Assembly: GCF_004208415.1 (NCBI RefSeq)
Contig: NZ_CP035758.1
Span: 10,230,001 to 10,294,000 of the forward strand
Source of the DNA: Ktedonosporobacter rubrisoli
GTDB taxonomy: Bacteria; Chloroflexota; Ktedonobacteria; Ktedonobacterales; Ktedonobacteraceae
Direction of reading: 5' to 3'
Length of the DNA: 64,000 nucleotides
Shown here: piece after piece, positions 18,653-27,410 of the stretch
How the letters are laid out: the number at the start of each line of letters is the position of its first letter
Numbering within the stretch: the stretch's first letter is position 1
The notes under the pieces: generated by a model
What the model was told of the DNA's origin: nothing
What the model saw: only the letters and a program-made list of their open reading frames with translations
Databases searched by the model: none
Translations under genes and position numbers: made by a program

Positions 18653-19302
18653 GATCGCACCTCCTCATTGCTCGCCTGCAGCAGATGGCCCAGAGCTTCT
18701 TCCCAGCTTGGGAAGCCGTGTTTCGCCTTGTACTGCTGGAGCTGATCCAGAACATCCTTGCGTAAACGTAGCCAGGAGCTTTGGGGATAGTAACTGGCTA
18801 TCATTTCCTGCCAGAGCGTTACCAGCAAGCTAAAGCTGGCTTCTTGTGACCAGGGAATCTGCTGGATCTGAAGATTGCCTTCTTGATTCTCATAGAAGAT
18901 AGTTCCGCTAAAGAGGAAGGTAAGGGGGATATTCCCTTCTTCCAGGGCGTTAAAGTATTTCGTGCTGACGACATCGAGATCATAGGTGCAAAGTATTGGC
19001 AGATCGATAAGCGTTTGCTCGCTAAATTGGGGAACGACAAGACTGACTTGCGTCCAGAGCAATGGATGGAGCGTAGTCTGCCAGCGTTCAGGGGTGCCGA
19101 AAACTTCGAGCAATCTGGCCTGCGCGGATGGGCCATAGCGTCTGTGTGGGGCGGCGATCTGGATCTGGCAACGGAGCAAGATACTATAAATAGGCTCCTG
19201 CGAGAGGGCAATATTGGCAATGTGCAATTTAAAGATAAGCGTCGGCGTGGCCGTAAAAGGGGCTATCTCTGCTCCGCGAACTTCAAAGTTGAGCTCTGGC
19301 AT
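18649..19302 (-). CDS. DUF6084 family protein, hydrogenase-associated
   Basis: 217 aa from the ATG at 19302, chosen for the AAGGAGG eight bases upstream; a longer frame would start at 19344. The sequence begins MPELNFEVRGAEIAPF, has a beta-rich middle with a decameric HRRYGPSAQA, and ends with IPWSQEASFSLLVTLW and SWLRLRKDVLDQLQQYKAKH, which is the conserved end of DUF6084 as I remember it. It overlaps DUF5947 by 20 bases and the next gene by 4. It is found with group 1h [NiFe] hydrogenases; biochemical role unknown. Confidence 0.78.
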   Translation of the reverse strand: MPELNFEVRGAEIAPFTATPTLIFKLHIANIALSQEPIYSILLRCQIQIAAPHRRYGPSAQARLLEVFGTPERWQTTLHPLLWTQVSLVVPQFSEQTLIDLPILCTYDLDVVSTKYFNALEEGNIPLTFLFSGTIFYENQEGNLQIQQIPWSQEASFSLLVTLWQEMIASYYPQSSWLRLRKDVLDQLQQYKAKHGFPSWEEALGHLLQASNEEVRS

Positions 19303-20035
19303 CTGCTTTTCCTCCTTCTGTGTGGGCACGTGCGCGTAGGTCACGAAAAAAGTCAGTAATGGCTGTCCAGACAGCCTCTCCCCCGCTGAACCCGCGCCAG
19401 TAGGTTCTGATCAAGCCAACGAGGTGGTAGCAAGTATCGATAGGGACAAGATAGTATTCATGGGTACTGGCTATGCGATTAATTAATAGGGCTTCAACGT
19501 CGGGTTCCATCGTTTGCACGATAGGATTCTCTTCGGCTAACATTTTCCATTCATGCAGATCGAGCAAGGACTCTATGGCGCCTGCCGGGCCTGGATAGAA
19601 AGCCATCACCGTTCTGGCTTTCTCGATCTCTTCAGTGAGCGCTGTTTGTTCCCGGGCTTGCGTGCTGTAGAAAATATAGGCCATATTGACAGGGATGAGG
19701 AGAGCATTCCACTGTTCGTCAGTCATGGCAAAGCCGGAGAGCAGGAAATAGCGTTGCGGGACCAGGTGATACTTTCCTGCGCGCTCGTTACTGAATAGGA
19801 TTGCGCAAGCCGCGCAGGTACAGAGCAATGTGCGCTGGCTAAGCTCTAGCAGGTGGCGATGCTCGCGCGGAATGACTGCACTGCAGAGCTCACAGTGTTC
19901 CGTTGTGGCCGGAGCCGCTGGGCGTTCGCGTGTGAAGCGGCGCAAGGCCTGAAGAGGAGCTACAGCCGGTCTATCAGGCGTGGTTTCTGCCGCGAAAAGA
20001 CTGCTATGTATTTGTGAGTTTTGGGATGTTGCCAT
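19283..20035 (-). CDS. DUF5947 family protein, hydrogenase-associated
   Basis: 250 aa with AGGTGAG at good spacing before the ATG. A disordered N-terminus precedes a Cys-rich motif near 47-80 (EHCELCSAVIPREHRHL, then LLCTCAACAILF), likely a zinc or iron-sulfur site. The remainder is helical and ends in CYHLVGLIRTYWRGFSGGEAVW. The CxxC...CxCxxC arrangement with H/R-rich spacer matches DUF5947 of group 1h loci. Binding a metal cluster for electron transfer or subunit assembly is plausible but unproven. Confidence 0.8.
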   Translation of the reverse strand: MATSQNSQIHSSLFAAETTPDRPAVAPLQALRRFTRERPAAPATTEHCELCSAVIPREHRHLLELSQRTLLCTCAACAILFSNERAGKYHLVPQRYFLLSGFAMTDEQWNALLIPVNMAYIFYSTQAREQTALTEEIEKARTVMAFYPGPAGAIESLLDLHEWKMLAEENPIVQTMEPDVEALLINRIASTHEYYLVPIDTCYHLVGLIRTYWRGFSGGEAVWTAITDFFRDLRARAHTEGGKADARAQL

Positions 20036-20041
20036 CGATGC

Positions 20042-20653
20042 TCACCTCATCTGGATGTGATCTACTGAATCTTCTGCAGGCTTTTGCGTCGCCGAGAGGG
20101 AGCCGCGTCTGTGCTGTTTGGGCGGCACATAGGTAAGTGGCAGGGCCGCTGGCTTCTTTGGGCCAGCTGCCGGCTCTAGTTGCACATGCTCAAGATCCGG
20201 TACCGCCTGCAAGAGCGCCTCCTCAATACTTGTTCTGAGCTCACTTAGCGCTGAGGGGCAGCCCTGGTTGTGCGCTACCAGGCGTAGGCTGGCCCTTCCC
20301 TCTGCAAGGCTGAGCAGTTCAAGCGTACAAGCGTGGGCCTTAAGCGTTGGCTCTAGTTTGTGTATGGCTCTGACCATACGTGCCTCTATATCTAAGGGAT
20401 GCAGCCCATGGAGAAGCAGCAAGGAGCCCACAAGTTCATCCTCAGCCAAGGCCTCAACTAAAGCCGGGCCGGCTGTACGACTGCGCGCCATAAGATCGAG
20501 TATATGGGCCAGACCCTCGCCATACATTGCTAAAAGTTCTTGCACGAGCTCTTCTACTGTGGCCTGGAGCCGGGAATCGGGGAGACTAGCGATTTCCTGC
20601 AGCAGCGCTTCAATGCGCTCTGCTCTGGGCTGATCTTGCATATTCTGCTGCAT
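20042..20653 (-). CDS. NifU C-terminal-like protein, hydrogenase-associated
   Basis: 203 aa. The centre (DIEARMVRAIHKLEPTLKAHACTLELLSLAEGRASLRLV, then NQGCPSALSELRTSIEEALLQAVPDLEHVQ) aligns with the NifU/Nfu Fe-S carrier domain, which normally has CxxC at this turn. Here only one Cys remains (GCPSA), so cluster carriage by a homodimer would use one Cys per subunit or may be lost. Helical N-terminus; Pro/Lys-rich tail. It lies downstream of the large subunit with AAAGGAG before the ATG. It probably helps deliver Fe-S clusters to the small subunit. Confidence 0.78.
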   Translation of the reverse strand: MQQNMQDQPRAERIEALLQEIASLPDSRLQATVEELVQELLAMYGEGLAHILDLMARSRTAGPALVEALAEDELVGSLLLLHGLHPLDIEARMVRAIHKLEPTLKAHACTLELLSLAEGRASLRLVAHNQGCPSALSELRTSIEEALLQAVPDLEHVQLEPAAGPKKPAALPLTYVPPKQHRRGSLSATQKPAEDSVDHIQMR

Positions 20654-20780
20654 AGTGTAATCTCCTTTGCCTCTGGCCAGGACGCCGATTGATCTGCTCA
20701 GCCGTGGGGATAGTCAGGCCGCCTGTCAGAAGCAAATAGCTTTCAACCCGCTTCCTGACTTCCCGTGGCCAACAACTCAT
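20610..20780 (-). CDS. Possible small ORF after hhyL (56 aa)
   Basis: An open frame beginning MSCWPREVRKRVESYLLLTGG and ending in a basic tail fills the gap between the large-subunit stop and the nifU-like gene, overlapping the latter by 44 bases in another frame. The first half reads like a folded helix-turn segment, but there is no ribosome site and the ATG lies inside a palindrome. Conservation at this site in other group 1h clusters would decide. Confidence 0.3.
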   Translation of the reverse strand: MSCWPREVRKRVESYLLLTGGLTIPTAEQINRRPGQRQRRLHYAAEYARSAQSRAH

Positions 20781-20788
20781 ATGAGTTG
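20773..20788. promoter_or_regulatory. 16-bp perfect palindrome downstream of hhyL
   Basis: CAACTCATATGAGTTG is a perfect palindrome, 9 bases beyond the large-subunit stop. As RNA it could fold only with a tight loop. As DNA it could be an operator or processing site separating structural from accessory genes. Confidence 0.35.
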
Positions 20789-20796
20789 GTAAAACG

Positions 20797-22593
20797 CTAT
20801 AGAGCACCTCCAAAGGTTGGAGAGTGGACAACCTGCAATTCTTTATCTTTCCCCAGGTACATATGAACGCCGCAAGGCAAACACGGATCAAAGCTGCGTA
20901 CCGTACGCATGATATCTATGCCTTTAAAGTTGTCAGGCCCGTTTTCTTCGAAGATAGGCGTATTTTGCACAGCATCTTCATAGGGACCAGGCGTACCATA
21001 GATATCGCGCACGCTGGCGTTCCAGGGGGTAGGTGGATAAGGATGATAGTTGGCTATCTTCCCATTCTCGATGACCATATGATGGGAGAGCACGCCGCGC
21101 ACAGCTTCATGGAAACCACACCCGATAGCCTCCTTGGGGACCGTGAAATCGCTCCAGGTCTTAGTGCGGCCGGCGCGAATCTCACCCAACGCCTTCTCGA
21201 CGCAATATAAGGCCACAGCAGCCGAATAGGCCTGGAAGTATGAGCGAGCGCGATCCCGCTCAAGGGCATTGCTCCAGGGCGGAATCTTCCATTCGAACTC
21301 TACCTCGGGCTTGAGCGCGGTTTTGGGAAGCCTGATCTTGACGCTATTGCCGGTGGCCTTGATGTAGCCGCCCAGGTCCACAATGCCGGCCAGCGCTGTC
21401 GTCCAGAGGCGCGCTAAAGGACCACCTCCCGTGTCAAGGGCCAGATGCTTGCCAGAACGCTTGTCAAGCCAGCGCGGCGACATGACCCAGCTATAATTTG
21501 TCTGGAAGTCGCGCTTTTGCGGGCGAGGAATGGTCGTCTGGTTCCAGGGATGATGCTTATCAATCGGATTGCCCAGGGGATCGCGATCAACAAAGGTTCT
21601 TTCGTTCTCCCAGTCCTGGTAATAAGAGCTGCCCAGCAGGATGCGAATGCCAAGATTAATATCAACCAGGCTTGTCGTTACCAGCTCGTTATCTACGACG
21701 ATGCCCGGCGTCACAAACATGGCTCGGCCCCATTTATCCATCGTGCGATAGTCATAATCGCAGACGTCAGGGTCTTGGAATGAGCCCCAGCAGCCAAGTA
21801 AGACCTCGCGCTGACCAACCTTCTCATAGCCCGGTAGCGCCTGATAGAAGAAATCGAAAAGATCATCATGGAGTGGAATAACCTTCTTCATGAATTCTAC
21901 GTACTTCATCAGTCGCACCAGGTAATCGGTGAAGAGCTGGACCGTGGCAACGGTGCCCACGCCGCCCGGATAGAGCGTGGAGGGATGTACATGCCGTCCT
22001 TCCATCAGGCAGAACTTTTCGCGCGTTAAACGGCTCATTTGCAGAGCTTCGCGATAGAAATCGCCGGTGAATGGATTAAGCGAGCGCATGATATCGGCAA
22101 TCGTGCGATAGCCATGCGCATCTGCATGGGGTGCTGGCGTTTTTTCGGCCCTTTCAAGCACCGAGGGATTCGTCTCACGGACCATCTGTTCGCAAAAGTC
22201 GACGCCAACCAGGTTTTCCTGGAAGATATTATGGTCGAACATATATTCCGCCGCCTCACCCAGATTGAGAATCCATTCCCCCAGATTCGGCGGCTTCACC
22301 CCATAGGCCATATTCTGGGTATAGACCGAGCAGGTAGCATGGTTGTCGCCGCAGATGCCACAGATGCGGCTCGTGATAAAGTGGGAATCACGCGGGTCTT
22401 TGCCCTTCATAAAAATGCTGTAGCCTCGGAAGATGGAAGAGGTACTATAGCATTCCACAACTTTTCGCTGCTTGAAATCGATCTTGGTGTAGATGCCCAG
22501 ACTGCCGACGATGCGTGTAATCGGGTCCCACGACATTTCGACAACCTGAGGCGGTTGGATAGGGGAGCCTTCGCGTTTTACCTGTGTAGACAT
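20797..22593 (-). CDS. hhyL: [NiFe] hydrogenase large subunit, group 1h
   Basis: 598 aa from the ATG at 22593, with AAGGAG eight bases upstream. It holds the NiFe site through two Cys pairs: L1 SRICGICGDNHATCS near residue 68 and L2 FDPCLPCGVHMYLG near the end. The protease cleaves after the His of L2, removing a short tail ending PTFGGAL. The L1 form ICGICGDNH and L2 form DPCLPCGVH with a tyrosine-leucine tail are those of group 1h (actinobacterial-type) enzymes, which oxidise H2 at atmospheric levels in air. The gene follows hhyS by 53 bases. Electrons probably enter the aerobic respiratory chain and support survival when starved. Confidence 0.96.
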   Translation of the reverse strand: MSTQVKREGSPIQPPQVVEMSWDPITRIVGSLGIYTKIDFKQRKVVECYSTSSIFRGYSIFMKGKDPRDSHFITSRICGICGDNHATCSVYTQNMAYGVKPPNLGEWILNLGEAAEYMFDHNIFQENLVGVDFCEQMVRETNPSVLERAEKTPAPHADAHGYRTIADIMRSLNPFTGDFYREALQMSRLTREKFCLMEGRHVHPSTLYPGGVGTVATVQLFTDYLVRLMKYVEFMKKVIPLHDDLFDFFYQALPGYEKVGQREVLLGCWGSFQDPDVCDYDYRTMDKWGRAMFVTPGIVVDNELVTTSLVDINLGIRILLGSSYYQDWENERTFVDRDPLGNPIDKHHPWNQTTIPRPQKRDFQTNYSWVMSPRWLDKRSGKHLALDTGGGPLARLWTTALAGIVDLGGYIKATGNSVKIRLPKTALKPEVEFEWKIPPWSNALERDRARSYFQAYSAAVALYCVEKALGEIRAGRTKTWSDFTVPKEAIGCGFHEAVRGVLSHHMVIENGKIANYHPYPPTPWNASVRDIYGTPGPYEDAVQNTPIFEENGPDNFKGIDIMRTVRSFDPCLPCGVHMYLGKDKELQVVHSPTFGGAL

Positions 22594-22646
22594 AAAGCTC
22601 TCTCCTTTGCTCAAGCTTTTGCCTTGACATTAACTCATCAGGACTG

Positions 22647-23672
22647 TCAGTTAGCATGATAGCCAGTCGTAAGCTTTTCTCCCTTATGTCGCCAGGAAGG
22701 TTCCTTATTGAGCGTGTCATTGGTAATCTGGCGCAAGCGCCGAATGACAGAGCCATAGACGCTAATAACGCTAGAAGAGACCTTACCGCCTGGCGGCTCA
22801 TCCATAAAGGGCATGAACTTATCCGGGAAGCCTGGCATGGTGCAACCGATACAGATGCCTCCAACATTGGGGCAACCGCCAAGACCGGCCATCCAGCCTC
22901 GCTTAGGAACATTGCATTGCACTACAGGTCCCCAACATCCCAGCTTTACCAGGCACTTTGGGGAACCATATTCGTTGGCGAAGTCGCCTTGTTCATAATA
23001 GCTACCCCGGTCGCAGCCCTCGTGAACGGTTTTTCCAAAGAGCCAGACCGGTCGCAGGGCCTTATCTAAGGGAATCATGGGGGCTAGCCCTGCAGCCTGG
23101 TAGAGGAGATAGGTCAGCGTCTCCATAAAGTTGTCTGGCTGAACCGGGCAGCCAGGCACATTTACGATGGGTATGCCGGCGCCAGACTTCCAATCCCAGC
23201 CAAGGTAGTCAGCTAGCCCCATTGCGCCAGTGGCGTTCCCTTGCATGGCGTGAATTCCCCCATAGGTCGCGCAAGTGCCTGCGGCTACAACTGCGAGAGC
23301 TTTAGGGGCAAGGCGATCGATCCACTCTGTCGTGGTGATAGGCTGGCCCGTAGTAGGATCGGAGCCCATAGCCGCCCAGTAACCCTCACTCTTGATCTTC
23401 TCATTAGGGATTGAGCCCTCCACAACAAGGACGAAAGGATCGATCTCTCCTCGTTCCGCTTTATACCACCAGTTCATAAAGTTGTCGCCTACCTCATAGG
23501 CAAGTACGGGGTTGTGAAGATGTACTTTGGGGAGTCCGGGTATTGCGCCCATGACCACTTCTTCAATGCTGGGCTGACTGGCGGCCGTAACTGAGATCGA
23601 GTCTCCATCACAGCTGAGTCCAGCTGTGATCCAGATGATGTGGAGCTCCTCTACGCGTGCTCTTGTTGCCAT
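22647..23672 (-). CDS. hhyS: [NiFe] hydrogenase small subunit, group 1h
   Basis: 341 aa from the ATG at 23672, six bases after AGGAGG. The protein carries three Fe-S clusters to relay electrons. The usual first CxxC is CDGD here (GLSCDGDSISV), giving an Asp as the fourth ligand of the cluster next to the active site, as described for oxygen-insensitive group 1h enzymes. Other ligands are visible in AAGTCATYGG, NVPGCPVQPDNF, HEGCDRGSYYEQG, KLGCWGPVVQCNV and GGICIGCTMPGFPD. There is no Tat signal or membrane anchor, so the enzyme is made without Tat export. It is the first gene of the 15-kb hydrogenase locus. Confidence 0.96.
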   Translation of the reverse strand: MATRARVEELHIIWITAGLSCDGDSISVTAASQPSIEEVVMGAIPGLPKVHLHNPVLAYEVGDNFMNWWYKAERGEIDPFVLVVEGSIPNEKIKSEGYWAAMGSDPTTGQPITTTEWIDRLAPKALAVVAAGTCATYGGIHAMQGNATGAMGLADYLGWDWKSGAGIPIVNVPGCPVQPDNFMETLTYLLYQAAGLAPMIPLDKALRPVWLFGKTVHEGCDRGSYYEQGDFANEYGSPKCLVKLGCWGPVVQCNVPKRGWMAGLGGCPNVGGICIGCTMPGFPDKFMPFMDEPPGGKVSSSVISVYGSVIRRLRQITNDTLNKEPSWRHKGEKLTTGYHAN

Positions 23673-24347
23673 ATTGTACCTCCTGAAGTAATTACCTGGC
23701 GGTTTGCTAAACTTCGCATCCACAGTAGCCGTGACTACCAGTAGTGGAGGGTACGCTTGCCTGATCTAAATGTATCAGTAACTATATGTGCAAAAGCTAC
23801 AAAATTCCTTTACAGAACGCTTAGCAATTATGGTAGAGGATGCATTTTATCTTCAAGGTCTTTTTCTTTTTTTGCGCGCGGGTTGGCGTGGTTTCTGTCT
23901 GGGGGAGTACAACAACTTCCTTGCGTGCCCATCCACAGCTTTTGCCAATCCGCTGCATGCTGCCCTGTATCTTTTAGACGAGATACGCACAACTTCCTGT
24001 GCCAGGCTCAGTGTGACAAGATGGCCAGAGAAATAGATACACATAAAAGTTCAGTATATATAAAATTACGGCCAGAAAATTAATTTGTGTAAACTGCACA
24101 ATAGAAAGAAATTTCTCAACTAACTGGCCTCATCTATAGTTGCAAGGAATACTACTGGCCGTTCAAGTGTAACATACACATATGGATTTAGCAAGCTGGC
24201 AGATTAACCTTGACCTTTACCCCTCTTTGATAATGAGCTTAGGTCTGGCCGGCAAGTAGCGGCGTTGAGGCTGACAGCTCTTATAAGATAGGCGACAATG
24301 GTCGATGAATAATAGCAGGATGTTTGTGATAAGGGAGAGATTGGATA
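23673..24347. other. Divergent intergenic region between hhyS and pqqCD
   Basis: 675 bases, AT-richer than the genes, with no convincing coding frame. It must hold the hydrogenase promoter (minus) and the pqqCD promoter (plus). The clearest signal is the inverted repeat at 24085-24101. Reading minus, TTTACA overlaps that repeat and is followed by an AT-rich TTATATATAC stretch, a possible promoter, but spacing is not convincing. Confidence 0.6.
24085..24101. promoter_or_regulatory. Inverted repeat TTGTGT-N5-GCACAA, candidate regulator site
   Basis: TTGTGT AAACT GCACAA matches in spacing and arms the two sites upstream of nirB (35833-35849 and 35929-35945). It lies 412 bases before hhyS and 246 before pqqCD. 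The arms resemble half-sites of Rex (TTGTG...CACAA) or of CRP/FNR proteins, but the 5-base centre fits neither consensus exactly as I recall them. Confidence 0.5.
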
Positions 24348-25358
24348 ATGCAAGCTGCGTCCGAAAATTCAGCCTGGGCTTCAGATGAGTTCGTGGCTGC
24401 GCTCTATGCACAATCCAACTATTATTGCCATAGACATCCATTTCTCATCTTAATGAATGAAGGTCATCTGAAGCCCTTCCAGGTCCAGCGTTGGGCTGCC
24501 AACTGCTTTTATTATCAGGCCTGCCTGCCCTTAAAGGATGCTGCCCTGCTTTCCCAGTGCCCTGAGCTTACCGTGCGCCGCATCTGGCTGCAACGTCTTG
24601 TCGCACAGGATGGCCTGGCCGAAGGCCAGGGGGCGATAGAGGAATGGTTAAGCCTGGCCGAAGCGGTTGGCCTGAGCCGTGAAGAAGTGCTTGACGAACG
24701 GCACGTGCTTCCAGGTGTCCGTTTTGCCACTGAGGCCTATGTGACATTTGCCCGAACGCGTTCCTGGACCGAGACTGCCGCAACATCGCTCAGCGAGCTT
24801 TTTGCCTCCGATCTGCTGCGCGAAAGCCTTGCCGCCTTTGAATATTATTATTCCTGGATTGATCCGGCTGGCCTTACCTATTTTAAGACACGCTTGCGGC
24901 AAGAGCAGGCGGAGGCCAGGCAGGCTATAGATATTGTTGTACGCCACTGCCGGACGCGCGAGCAACAGGAACGGGCCGTGGCAGCCCTGAAGTATAAATG
25001 TGATGTCCTGTGGAGCATATTAGACGCCATCGCTTATGCAGTTCTCGATACGAAGGAAGACACAGCCCCAACAGATGAAGTTACCATGTCCTCGCAACCT
25101 CATTTGCGCGCGCAGGTACGTTTGCAGTGGGATCAGACGCGGGGCAAGCCTGTGCTTTTGTTAGCCGATAGCATCTTGATCTTGAATGCTACGGCCGCTA
25201 CCATCCTCTCTTTATGCGATGGACAACATTCTATCTCTGCCATTGTGGCTGAACTATCCAGGCGTTACAACCGCAATGTTGAGCAGGATGTGCTAGCTTT
25301 TCTCGCCCGCTTATTCCAGAAGGGCGTGATTGAATATACAGGGTTTGCAGAAGCCTGA
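24348..25358 (+). CDS. pqqCD: PqqC-PqqD fusion, pyrroloquinoline-quinone synthase
   Basis: 336 aa. Residues 1-235 are PqqC, the cofactor-free oxidase that closes the last ring of PQQ: HPFLILMNEGHLKPFQVQRW, FYYQACLPLKDAALLSQCPE, VRRIWLQRLVAQDG, EEVLDERHVLPGVRFATEAY, SLSELFASDLL and LKYKCDVLWSILDA all match the family closely. Residues 255-336 are PqqD, the peptide chaperone (VRLQWDQTRGKPVLLLADSILILNATAATIL, LCDGQHSISAIVAEL). C-D fusions are known in methylotrophs. No pqqA, pqqB or pqqE is seen nearby, so either they lie elsewhere or this is an orphan. It is divergent from the hydrogenase genes. Confidence 0.93.
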   Translation: MQAASENSAWASDEFVAALYAQSNYYCHRHPFLILMNEGHLKPFQVQRWAANCFYYQACLPLKDAALLSQCPELTVRRIWLQRLVAQDGLAEGQGAIEEWLSLAEAVGLSREEVLDERHVLPGVRFATEAYVTFARTRSWTETAATSLSELFASDLLRESLAAFEYYYSWIDPAGLTYFKTRLRQEQAEARQAIDIVVRHCRTREQQERAVAALKYKCDVLWSILDAIAYAVLDTKEDTAPTDEVTMSSQPHLRAQVRLQWDQTRGKPVLLLADSILILNATAATILSLCDGQHSISAIVAELSRRYNRNVEQDVLAFLARLFQKGVIEYTGFAEA

Positions 25359-25402
25359 TGCCCTACCTGAGCCATCCCCTAAGTGACCTCCTGTGCAACC
25401 AG

Positions 25403-25449
25403 GCTGGAGTGAATGAAGAGGACGGGAACAATGCCCCGTCCTCCCAGCC
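25403..25449. terminator. Compound hairpin after pqqCD
   Basis: GAGGACGGG (25418-25426) pairs with CCCGTCCTC (25435-25443) across an 8-nt loop, nested within GGCTGG (25403-25408) and CCAGCC (25444-25449). It lies between the converging pqqCD and HAMP genes and probably terminates transcription, although no T-run follows. Confidence 0.55.
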
Positions 25450-25487
25450 AGGAGGCTCCGCCTTTGCAACATCCGCTCAAAATTCTA

Positions 25488-27410
25488 TTAATGGGCTGTT
25501 GAAAAGGGAACCCTCCGTATCCCGGCTAGATTTTCGGGTCCTGCTTTACTATGAACCTCATCAGGCGTGTCAAGCTGGAAGGAGACGATGCCTGTACGCA
25601 TGTCCTGGGCCAGCGTTGCCAGCTCCTTGCCCATCGTGGCGATCTCGCTAGCAAAGGTGACGCTTAAGCGCAAAAGATCTGGCGTTGGCTCTTTGCTGGC
25701 AGAGGAAGTTGAGATAGTGTTGAGCACTCTTGATTTGAGGGCACGCGTGTTGTGGGTAAGGCTTCCCAGCTCCTTATCTAATTCAAGCAAACTCCTGCTC
25801 GCCGTATCTTGCATGTTGCCAAGCCCTCTGGAGAGATGCTGGTGAAGGTTATCCAGCGTGCGCAGCTCTTGAATATGCAGTTGTAAGGTTTCGTTGGCAA
25901 TGTTGCCGGTATAGCGCATGGGATCGGAAGTAATAATCTTTTTGAGCCGCTCGACGGCAAGAGATATTTGCTCGGTAACGTCCATTAAAGCCCGTGTGCG
26001 CTGATAGATGTTCTCATCGGAAACCTGCTGTAAGCGCTCGCGAATGTGCCGTACCTGGGCGATCAGCTCAGCCTCTTCGCGGTACAAGGCAGCCTGGGCA
26101 TCTTTATTTTCGCCAGTGAAGGTGTGCCCTTTATCACCGGTCTGGGTGACAGCAGATTGAGCCCGCAAGGCCTGAGAGAAGCCTTCAGCGCGTTCGATTT
26201 CCTGACGGGCCACCACGTCGAGCTGTTCAACGGCTGTCTGAGTGCGTAGGATAAAGCGGCGGAAGCGATTGACGGTAAAATTAAAGGCATTAGCGAGATG
26301 CCCTATCGGATCATCGCTTACCGGGGCATTGACGCGTAGATCGCCTGAGCTCACAACTCGCATATCGGAGAATAGATGCTCGGCTGCATTGGTAAGCACA
26401 TCCTTCTGATTACGAGTTTCTTCAATCAGAGCCATGATCGCGTCAAGCATGGCATTTACCGAGGCGGAAACGTCGGCGATTTCATCGCGTCCAATGACGG
26501 TTACACGCGTATCCAGGCGTCCTTGCTCGACGGCTTGCGTTACCTTCCGTAGCTGTTTGAGGCGGCGCACCAGCGTGGAAGAAATAAAGCTGCCAACCAG
26601 AATGATGGCGATAAAGGCCAGGATGGAGGCGACTATTGTCGTAAGAAGCTGGTTCCATTCCTCTACGCTTGCCGCGTCATTGACGGAAGAAGCAAGGCGC
26701 TGATTAAGCTGGATCAAAGCGCGCAGGGCGCTAAGGGCATCGGCATTGGTTGGCTCAACCTGCACTTGCATAAAGTGTTGCGCATCAGCAATATTGTTGG
26801 CGGCGATTCCGTGCAGAGCCGTGTCCTGCGCGCTGCGGTAGAGCTTCCAGGTACGTAAGGCGCTGGAGGTCAAGGTAAGCTGCTGTTCTACCTGCCCACT
26901 GCGTCCAGCCTCGTCTAACAAGGCTATCTGCTCTGGATGATCTTTGAGAAGATCCTGTGCAATGTAGGTATTCAGGGTCGTGTCGTAGAGTTTAGCAAGG
27001 TCCTGGATGGCTTTCTGCTGCTGATGTAGTGTTTCCTTTGATGGCTCAGGGGCGCTAGCTGTAGTGAGAAGTATATGGCTCTCAGTATTCATGAGCTGGA
27101 GGAAATTGGCTCCTGTTGTCAGTGAAGTATTAATTTTCAAGAGGCTCTGATAAAATTCTGCTTGCTGACCAAGCATCTGTGTTCGTTGAATGCCGATAAG
27201 GCCTGTGACCAGAGCGGCTATAAGGGCTGCGGCTAGAAACCCCAGGGTTAAACGTTGTCCAATGGGCATTTCGAGGAGAAGATTGGACCCGCGCCCGAGT
27301 TTAGGGCGAATCCGCAACGTTGTTGGTGGAAGCGGTGTTGTATCTCTCGGTGTCTGCCTTACTGGCGTAGTAAGCAGAGGGCTGATCTGCTGTCTACTAG
27401 AGAGACTCAT
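25488..27410 (-). CDS. Double-HAMP membrane sensor protein without a recognised output domain
   Basis: 640 aa. A Pro/Thr-rich cytoplasmic N-terminus leads into TM1 (about 52-72), a helical extracytoplasmic sensor of the four-helix-bundle MCP kind (about 75-250), TM2 (about 255-280), a HAMP domain (SSTLVRRLKQLRKVTQAVEQGRLDTRV), a second HAMP-like unit (DMRVVSSGDLRVNAPVSDDPIGHLANAFNF), and a long coiled coil to the end. The signalling tip typical of chemoreceptors is absent, as are kinase, cyclase and phosphatase motifs. The start overlaps the PstS-like gene by 14 bases, so ligand detection by that lipoprotein is a reasonable inference. Confidence 0.82.
   Translation of the reverse strand: MSLSSRQQISPLLTTPVRQTPRDTTPLPPTTLRIRPKLGRGSNLLLEMPIGQRLTLGFLAAALIAALVTGLIGIQRTQMLGQQAEFYQSLLKINTSLTTGANFLQLMNTESHILLTTASAPEPSKETLHQQQKAIQDLAKLYDTTLNTYIAQDLLKDHPEQIALLDEAGRSGQVEQQLTLTSSALRTWKLYRSAQDTALHGIAANNIADAQHFMQVQVEPTNADALSALRALIQLNQRLASSVNDAASVEEWNQLLTTIVASILAFIAIILVGSFISSTLVRRLKQLRKVTQAVEQGRLDTRVTVIGRDEIADVSASVNAMLDAIMALIEETRNQKDVLTNAAEHLFSDMRVVSSGDLRVNAPVSDDPIGHLANAFNFTVNRFRRFILRTQTAVEQLDVVARQEIERAEGFSQALRAQSAVTQTGDKGHTFTGENKDAQAALYREEAELIAQVRHIRERLQQVSDENIYQRTRALMDVTEQISLAVERLKKIITSDPMRYTGNIANETLQLHIQELRTLDNLHQHLSRGLGNMQDTASRSLLELDKELGSLTHNTRALKSRVLNTISTSSASKEPTPDLLRLSVTFASEIATMGKELATLAQDMRTGIVSFQLDTPDEVHSKAGPENLAGIRRVPFSTAH

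Noticed and set aside
23757-24083. 108-codon plus-strand frame in the hhyS-pqqCD gap
   Set aside because: Composition is non-coding, with no domain-like pattern or ribosome site, and it overlaps the likely hydrogenase promoter.
24182-24259. 25-codon frame before pqqCD considered as a PqqA precursor peptide
   Set aside because: It lacks the Glu-x3-Tyr pair that PQQ biosynthesis requires and has no ribosome site.
25358-25651. 97-codon frame directly after pqqCD
   Set aside because: It runs through the terminator hairpin and antisense to the HAMP gene, and its later half is the shadow of that gene.
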